Shown piece by piece: positions 57,277 to 64,000 of a stretch of 64,000 bases of DNA. A model generated the notes under the pieces. That model ran no database searches and had not been told where the DNA came from. It saw only the letters and a list, made by a program, of their open reading frames with translations. Origin of the DNA: Craspedostauros australis (taxonomy: Eukaryota > Bacillariophyta > Bacillariophyceae > Mastogloiales > Achnanthaceae); contig JAMXDE010000036.1 of assembly GCA_026770025.1 (NCBI GenBank), positions 372,001 through 436,000 of the forward strand, given 5' to 3'. Within the stretch, counting starts at the first letter, position 1. Every line of letters starts with the position of its first letter. Made by a program: the position numbers and the translations under genes.

Positions 57277-58758
57277 GTCATCACTGATCACACATTCACC
57301 GCCACTCCTGACGCTACGGATTTCCGCATATTCGTGGCCATATCGGCATTGGAGAACAAGAAGATATCTGGTGCTGACATGTCCAACGCATTCGTGGAAG
57401 CCCCGTGTGGTGAGCAGAAATGCTTCATGCACGTGGATATTCCGTTTGCCAACTGGTGGAAGTCCAAAGGCAGACCGGCAATCCCAAAAGGACACATCAT
57501 TCCCATATGAAAAAATCTTCAAGGGCATCCTGAGGCCCTGCGGCAGTGGGCGCGACACATCGATGCTCAGCTTCAATGCATGGGGTTTTGGCCTATCACC
57601 CATGCACCTTGCCTCTACCAAGCCAGGTATGACGGCCAGGATGTTCTCTTCCTGCGACAGGTGGACGACTTCGTCATCGCGTGCGCCAGCGCCAACACGT
57701 TTGGAAAAATCTGCGACGAGCTCGACGCATTCCTTTTTGTTCCCATGAAGCGCTTTGGGCTGCTTCAACATTTCAATGGGGCCGACATTGTTCAAACGTC
57801 CACTCACATCACCATGCACAATGCCACATACTTGGCCAAGGTATTTCGACGCCATAACTGGGATGACATGCACACCACTGAACTTCCCATGGCGGCCAGC
57901 AACGCTCACGTGCGAGCCCTGGATGACGCGGAGGCACTTGATTCTGACGTACTACGAAAGATTCAAGCCAAATTCGGGTCGTATCGGCAGGCTATTGGTG
58001 AGCTTATCTGGCCCATGGTGACCTGTCGGCCTGACATTGCTTTTCCTGTGGTCAAGCTCTCACAGTTCTCAGCGAGACCTGCTGCACTGCACTTCACAAC
58101 GGTCAAACGAATTTTTCGATACCTTCATGGCACTTTGGATCATGGGGTCACGTATCATCGGACCAAACGTGTCGTGGGTCTGCCGGATGCTCCACTACCA
58201 CTCGCAGTTGCAGTACAGGACGGCGTTTTCCATCGGCATCCGGGTGAGACTCCCTCTGTCTTATACGGGTACGCGGACAGCGATTGGGCCACGGATACGC
58301 GTCACCGACGATCTGTGTCCAGCATCGTTTTCAAGCTGGCAGGTGCCGCGGTCGCATGGAAGGCTCGGGTACAGCCTACAGTGGCCATGTCCAGCACTGA
58401 GGCTGAACTGTTGTGCGCCTCGGATGCTGGCCATATGGCTCTTTGCCTACGGTGCACGCTCGAGGAGCTCGGCGTCTCACAGCTTAGTGCCACTATTCTA
58501 TACGAGGACAATCAAGGCGCTCTCATGATCGCCAATGCAGGCCAGTCATCCCGGCGCACGCGCCATGTTGAAATTTGCCATTTCGCTGTGCAGCAGTGGG
58601 TGGAGAACGAACTCATTGCGTTTGCGGATATCGGTACGGCCGTCAATGCTGCCGACATGGGCACCAAGCAGACTGCGCCACCTACATTCTTCCGTCATTG
58701 GGGCAACGTCTCTGGCGCCCTTGTGCCCCTTTGGTCTGCTGCTGGGCCTGCGACTTAG
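57277..58758 (+). mobile_element. copia remnant, RT and RNase H only
   Basis: A 5'-truncated fossil starting inside the RT (VITDHTFTATPDATDFRIFV, then ISGADMSNAFVEAPCGEQ). It continues through the RT active-site region RQVDDFVIACA and the RNase H (LYGYADSDWATD, AMSSTEAELLCASDA, ILYEDNQGALMIAN, HVEICHFAVQ). These motifs differ from all three copia families to the left, so it is a fourth lineage. Gag, protease and integrase are absent. A few breaks are apparent. Confidence 0.85.
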
Positions 58759-58940
58759 CTTTACATAGCACATTTAATCACGTTGTTCCGGTCACTGGGT
58801 GTTGCATCCAGCGACCGTGGGGGTTGGGGTTGGTCATAGTCTGGCCGACGTCAGTCTGGCACAGATGTGTCTGCCCTCTCCACAACAACAGAACAATCTC
58901 ATAATTTATGTTTCTCCATCTAACACAGACTCTCACACAT
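58759..58940. other. 3' end of the copia remnant
   Basis: A G-rich tract GTGGGGGTTGGGGTTGG (58816-58832) could be the remnant's purine tract. No LTR partner is identifiable. Confidence 0.4.
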
Positions 58941-60358
58941 TAGGGAGATATCGCATGTAATTTGATGAGTCCCAGGGTCCAAAATAACCTGATAGAGACA
59001 TATATTTTGGGGGGTGGATGAGAATTTCGCTTCTTCAAATTACATGCCATGTCAAACGAAAGTTTCGTTTGACATGGCATGTAATTTGAAGAGTCCCGCC
59101 AAATACGAACTCCACGCGGAAGCAAAATAAATTGACAATTTTTTATCCAATCAGAAGCGTATGTGTTTCTTCGGTTCGCATCTTCATTGTTCTTGAATTG
59201 CCTTGTTTCTTTCCTAGACTAACGTTGATGTGAACGGTTCGAGTCAGCCATGTTGCAGCATGCACGAAGCTGATCCTTGCCTCTGCGCAGGCCTTGTCCT
59301 CAGGCAACCAATTCCACACATGTCGAGACATGCTTTGGAGAAGTCGTAGTTGTTTACCACATAGATTATAGTCATTAACTATGCGCCGTAGGCGCTTTGT
59401 GTCGCCGCGTTTTTCTGCATGAGTCATCCGGCAGGAACGGATGATGTTGGAGAAGCTGCTGTCCTTGTGGTGTATTTGATTGTGTGCATTAGATAGCGTG
59501 CATTAGATAGTGTAGGTGTAGATAGAGCATGCATGTTACTCTAAGCGTCACTGGACGTCAACGGCAGGAGACGGGGCGGCGCCCACGCGGTCAGCTTCGG
59601 GGCTCCAGCTCTCAGGCTGGGAGATGCGGCGACACATCCACGCTTTTTGCGCTGGGGAACGGTAGCTGCGATGTGGGACATAGCATGTAGCAGAGTGAAC
59701 AGCCATTCTGCCTGTCGTGGCTCCGACGTTGGGACCTGCTGGGCGAGCTGGCAAAGGTGGGTGGGGATGGGCCATGATGGCAGCTCTTGGAGTGTTTGGA
59801 AGTAAAATCCCATGCGCTGGGACATCACATCGCGCTCTCCTTCCTCGTGAAGCGCGTGGTTCCGACTAGACCGTTGTTGCAGCATCATGTGCCATAGCTC
59901 GTGGATCACCTCTGCCTGCCAGTGGATGGGCCGGCAGCAGTCTGGGGATGGAGGAGGGTTAGGGCTGTGCTTTGGGGAAATCTAGAGTGGGAACACATAC
60001 AAGGCAAGTGCTACATATGACCTGTATGACAGAAACACCGAAACGGAACAGTAGGCAGTGATACCAACAAGCACGAACATGCATGTGGAAGCGTTCAGCA
60101 TTCATTTTTGTTTGCTGTGAATGGAAACAACAAGTGGAGAGGAAGGAACTTCCTGTTGTCATATTCTTCCACCAAGGAAGGCTACTCAACAGCATAGATA
60201 AGGCTAGACAGTATTGATGACGTCATCGTATGATTAATTTGATTATTTCAGTCCCTCCAAGATCCAACGCGAACGCGAACATTTGGGGAGAGCTCCCCAC
60301 TGGTTGTCACCACGACAGGTTCCAGGGGTGGCTTCATTTTACATGCGATATCTCCCTA
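58941..60358. mobile_element. TIR element C, about 1.4 kb, no transposase seen
   Basis: The left end TAGGGAGATATCGCATGTAA (58941-58960) is exactly inverted at 60339-60358. A TA at each outer edge fits a TA target duplication, as for Tc1/mariner-type elements, with the element proper then starting GGGAGATATC. Right next to the right end begins the third copy of the gene-upstream repeat. The interior has a 61-bp palindrome and a minus-strand frame (59541-59909) of unknown type that might be a captured host exon. Non-autonomous by appearance. Confidence 0.72.
59032..59092. repeat. 61-bp perfect palindrome
   Basis: Two exactly complementary 30-bp arms meet at a single G (59062). Each arm contains GCATGTAATTTGAAGA, related to the inner part of the left end of element C (GCATGTAATTTGATGA, 58953-58968). 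Confidence 0.97.
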
Positions 60359-60363
60359 TTTCA

Positions 60364-60880
60364 CCACAACAACACACAGCTGGTGATGCTCCACGTTGTG
60401 TTGTGATTGGTGTTTCACAACGTACTCCATGAAGAATTCTGTGTGACGTAGAAGACGGATCGGAGAGAGAAAACACGAAATAGCTACTCTATGTACGGAA
60501 TCGCCTATTCTCCCAACAGAAACCAATACGGAGCAATCCAGCGTTCAAAAGGCACCAAAACAATACAAACAAGTGTTATCGAGAGGATTTTTTTTGCGAT
60601 CTGCAGGTCGTATGTCAGAAATCACAGACACTCTCAAGCTGCATCAAGAGCAATAACAAGTCAGTGGCACACTGCATGAAGATCAGCAACATTCCAGTGG
60701 TACACCCGGTGAAGAGAATTGTGCGAGTGAGACAAAGAATGCAAAGCACGACCACAAAAATGGAGAAAGAAAATCGTGGAACAAAATGGATATCTTGGTC
60801 TCATCATTTGGCATCAAGAACAACAAAAAAGTAAAAATGAGGAAATTCACTTGGCTGGTTCGTGAATTTCCTCGAACTGA
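60364..60880. repeat. gene-upstream repeat, copy 3 (uninterrupted)
   Basis: It matches 17700-17951 joined to 20611-21020, with one CAG at 60618-60620 where transposon A sits in copy 1. It has one unit of the 149-bp sequence that is tandem in copies 1 and 2. It diverges after CTCGAACTG, so no gene copy follows. Confidence 0.88.
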
Positions 60881-60965
60881 GTTAAGATTCGGGCGTAGGC
60901 GTCGCGAATCGGTGGAGAATGCCTCGTGAATCTGCCGGCTTCGGGATAGCCGTGTGATGCAGTTC

Positions 60966-61563
60966 AAGAGAGTTGTGCTGTTTGAAGAGTTATAACTGTA
61001 ACGATGAGTAGTAGAGTGCTTTGTAGCTAATCCTTGTCTGTGTTTATTATGAGTTAGCTTGTGGTGTTAATAGGGTGAAGAAACGATGTCACACAACTTG
61101 GCGAGACCCTGCACTGATGTACTTGGTTCAGTGCTACAGGGTATACAGTCATTACAGCGCCTTGCTCTCCACACACGTAGACACACTGCAGTGTAGATCA
61201 TGGCTCATGGCAGTGACGACCATGAAGCAGTGGCTGTGGTTGGAGCTGGCTCTCGGATTCCATTGCTTGAGTTGAAGCAGGTTGGATACATGCGTTAAGA
61301 CTATGGCAGTGGTGCAGTAGTCGTCAGCATGGAGGGAATCGAGGTATGTTGTAGTAAAAGGATCTGAGGAGCATATAGTTCCCAAGGTGGAATGTGAGTC
61401 AGGTCGGTCATGTTTGGGTCATGATGGATTCGTGAATGGAGGAGAGAAAGGAGGAGAAAAGATTTGGTGGTCGATCAAGTCGGAAGATTTCGCGCCAAAA
61501 GCAAGAATTTCTCCCATCAGGTTGATACCGTGTTCGGTAATAGTCTGTCCCTCATTGAATCTC
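60966..61563 (-). repeat. putative 3' LTR of the minus-strand copia at the right edge
   Basis: It lies just downstream (minus sense) of the RNase H end and the purine tract GAGAGGGAGAG. Parts resemble 33980-34540 (AGGAGCATATAGTTCCCA, GAAGAAACGAT, TTTCGCGCCAAAA). Exact ends are uncertain because the 5' LTR is beyond the window. Confidence 0.5.
61488..61499. promoter_or_regulatory. E2F-like palindromic site
   Basis: TTTCGCGCCAAA again, here inside the putative LTR. The surrounding sequence has diverged from the other two loci while this site is exact. Confidence 0.4.
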
Positions 61564-61650
61564 AACTCTCCCTCTCAGTGTTGGGTCGTGATTGGAGTTG
61601 TGGTATCGATGAAAACTTCATCCTTCGTTGTTGTTTGTTGTTGTTGGTCG

Positions 61651-64000
61651 TTACCAACCCATGATCTTGGATCGTAGGTATTCAAAGACTGCGATGGACA
61701 GTCCTTTGGTGAAGATGTCAGCCAATTGCTCCGGTGTTGCAATATGCTGGATGCAGATGAAGCCTGCCTTGACCCAGTACCAAAAGAAATGCCACTTGGT
61801 CAGGAAATGCTTGGTGCGCGCGGTCGGCTGGTGATTGTTGGCGAGAGAAATACAGGCTTGGTTGTCCTCGAAGACAGTGCACTGGAGATTGGTGTGCAGC
61901 GGCATGTCGGTGCCGGCGTTGTTGATCACTTGGCGAATGAGTTGTTGGATGGGAATCAATGTTCGCATTGCCAGAGAGAGAGCGGCGTACTCGGACTCCA
62001 TCGTGGATAACGCGATCTCAGTTTGGAGTTTCGACTTCCAAATGAGAGGGCATCCACCCAATGTGATGAGATATCCCGTGCGTGATTTCACCGACACTGG
62101 ATCTTTGCTGTCCTCACGTTGGTAGAGGCCTGCAAAGTCAGCGTCCACGTAGCACTTGAGATCGAGTTGCCCTGTAGGGCGAACGATGGTGCCCATGGTT
62201 GCAGTGTGCTTGAGATAGCGCATGATGCGCTTGACCGCTTTGGCGTGTGATCGGCGGGGATCGTGTCCGAAGCGGGCGACTTGGGAGACTGCGAAGGCGA
62301 GATCGGGACGAGTGTTCGTTGTGAGGTAGAGCAACATGCCGACGACAGAGCGGTAGTTCCATTTCTCGTTCATGGCTGGTTCATCCTTGCACTGTCCGAG
62401 TGCGAGTTGGGTAGTAGGTACCGGGCATGGATTGCAGTTCGACATCTTCGTTGTCTCAAGGACCTTTTTGATTCACCCTGGTTGTCGAAGATGGACAGTA
62501 TCCGCCTTCGGGTCACGGCAGAGCTCAATCCCCAGGAATTCAGTGAAGCTGCCTTCCTGGGTAAGCTCGAACCCGAGTTCACGCATTGACGCAATGAAAT
62601 CGTCTGCATCCTTCTTGGTCTTGGAGGCGATTCCTGCATCGTCAACGTAGAGAACGATCATGATGTTGCGCTTGATGAACAAACATTGCTCTTGGTCGCA
62701 GGCTGTGAAGCCGACTGTGATTAGAGCTCGGATGAGGTGCTCGTACCACAGGCGCGGGGCGATCGTCAATCCGTAGAGACTTTTGCGAAGCCGGAGACAG
62801 GTGTTGGACCCCTTGCTTGACTTGAAGCCGCGAGGAAGGTGGAGATGCACAGGCTTGTGGATGGAGGCCTGTACGAAGGCGTTGGTGAAGTCGATTGACG
62901 TGGTTGTCCAACCCATCACGATGGAGGTGCTCAGGAAGATGCGAACCGATGACCAGGCCACGACTGGCGCGTAGGTGGATGCGTCCTCATTCATGAGGTC
63001 TCCGCGGCAACACCAGCGACCCTTGTACTTCTTGATAGTACCATCTGGCAAGCGCTTGCGACGGAAGACCCAGGTCCCTGGGAAGATTCGATCGTTAACG
63101 ACGTCGGCCTTTTGAATCTCTTCCCATGTTCCCTTTTCGGTAAGTGCCTTGATTTCTTTTTCGGCTGCTTGCATCCACTCATCCTTGTTGTCGTCGCGAA
63201 TCGCTTCGTCGAAGGAAAGGGTGTCAGGGTCATTGCTGGATGCCTTGTACGTGGATGAGCGTTCGGCGATATCCAAATCGCCGCCTGTTGCGAAGTAGCC
63301 CATCATGTGTCCATCAACATAAGTTGGGAAGTTTGTCGAGTCTCGTTGCGGCTCGATGATCGAGACTGCATAGGCATGTTGTTCGATGTTAGCCCACGCG
63401 TGTTCTGGAATGCATGTTGCTGTGTCCAGGATGGACGATGGGTCAACTTCAAGTGTCGATCCGATTTTGTCGGAGACGCGCGTTGCTGGAGCCACCTTGA
63501 GAGGTGCCGTGTTGGTCTCGATCATCCCTTGGACAAACTTCTCGACTTCGAATGCACTTGGCTGTGGCCATGGCCCTGGACGGATGGTCGTGACTTGACA
63601 ACGGAGCAGTTCGAATGCGAGACGATAGTGATGATTCTCAGATATGGCGTTCCACACGGAGCGAGTCCTTTTGAAGAAAGTGTTTCCACTGATTCTGGAT
63701 TCGGGAGGAAGAAAACCCTTCATCATCAAGTATTCCGGATCCTGGTACGACCATGGCTCTGGTTTGGCCGATGACATGTAGTCAAAGGCATCGAAGCTGG
63801 GGTTCATGATGCCGGTTCGAATGAAAGTGCTCAGTCTGTTGACGAATTGGCCGATAGCGTAGTCAGTCGCTTGTCTCCTGAGGTCGTCGCAACGAATCTC
63901 GCAGTGAAGGTCGACTTCGAAGTGTCTCTCCATGTCCGAGTAGAAGTCTTCGTAGACGTCTTGGAATGGCGTTGGTCCCTCTTCGACCATGTCATCTGGA
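61651..64000 (-). mobile_element. LTR retrotransposon, Ty1/copia, family 5, 3' part (runs off the window)
   Basis: A minus-strand pol region continuing past the window edge. The RT shows IFPGTWVFRRKRLPDG, DFTNAFVQASIHKPVHLHLP, LYGLTIAPRLWYEH and VLYVDDAGIA. The RNase H part (61651 to about 62440) has CYVDADFAGLY, STMESEYAALSLAMR, FEDNQACISLAN and KHFLTKWHFF. Upstream sequence to 63990 is the linker between integrase and RT. About one interruption is apparent in the visible part. These motifs mark a lineage different from families 1-3 and from the remnant at 57277-58758. Confidence 0.88.

Overview
The window reads as nuclear DNA of a stramenopile, most likely a diatom. No database search was possible, so this rests on four signs. 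The host genes carry short GT-AG introns plus one GC-AG intron. One secreted protein has the Pro-Ser-Ser linker common in diatom and brown-algal proteins. One methyltransferase starts with a signal peptide followed by an ASAFAP-like motif, as used to target complex plastids. The retrotransposons are Ty1/copia elements resembling the diatom CoDi groups. Identities and counts below are judged by eye.

Layout. 1-2700: no recognised gene. 2.7-8.5 kb: host genes for a CWC15 splicing factor (+), a type II membrane sulfotransferase (+) and a nuclear protein with three C2HC fingers and a PHD finger (-). 8.9-12.5 kb: a LINE-like remnant broken up by solo LTRs of a copia family. 13.1-17.5 kb: a possibly plastid methyltransferase (-) and a GH16/SKN1-type beta-glucan enzyme (+), divergent around a 0.7-kb shared upstream region. 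17.7-57 kb: a repeat-driven region. A block holding an EF-hand membrane-protein gene occurs twice in direct orientation (20.65-24.18 + 33.63-35.36 kb, and 52.0-57.28 kb; offset 31,344 bp). Copy 1 is split by a young 9.4-kb copia element, whose 3' LTR is itself split by a 2.7-kb DNA transposon. Between the two blocks lies a second copia element (34.56-50.47 kb) with a third copia (39.50-47.51 kb) inserted in it, then a HARBI1-like transposase gene cut at its 3' end by an LTR. 57.3-64 kb: a copia remnant, a 1.4-kb terminal-inverted-repeat element, a third copy of the gene-upstream repeat, and a minus-strand copia running off the window.

The most notable signal is a pair of DNA transposons (17952-20607 and 24687-27396). 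Both begin GGACACCC and end GGGTGTCC, and both are flanked by a CAG target duplication. Each has a matching uninterrupted site elsewhere in the window. Each carries dense arrays of an element-specific short repeat just inside both ends: GACAAAGTTGGACA-type in one, a 20-bp palindromic unit around GTGCATTTAATGCAC in the other. No transposase is recognisable in either. Other strong signals are the intact gene duplication with a conserved GC-AG intron, a 61-bp perfect palindrome at 59032-59092, and an LTR-associated E2F-like site present at three loci.
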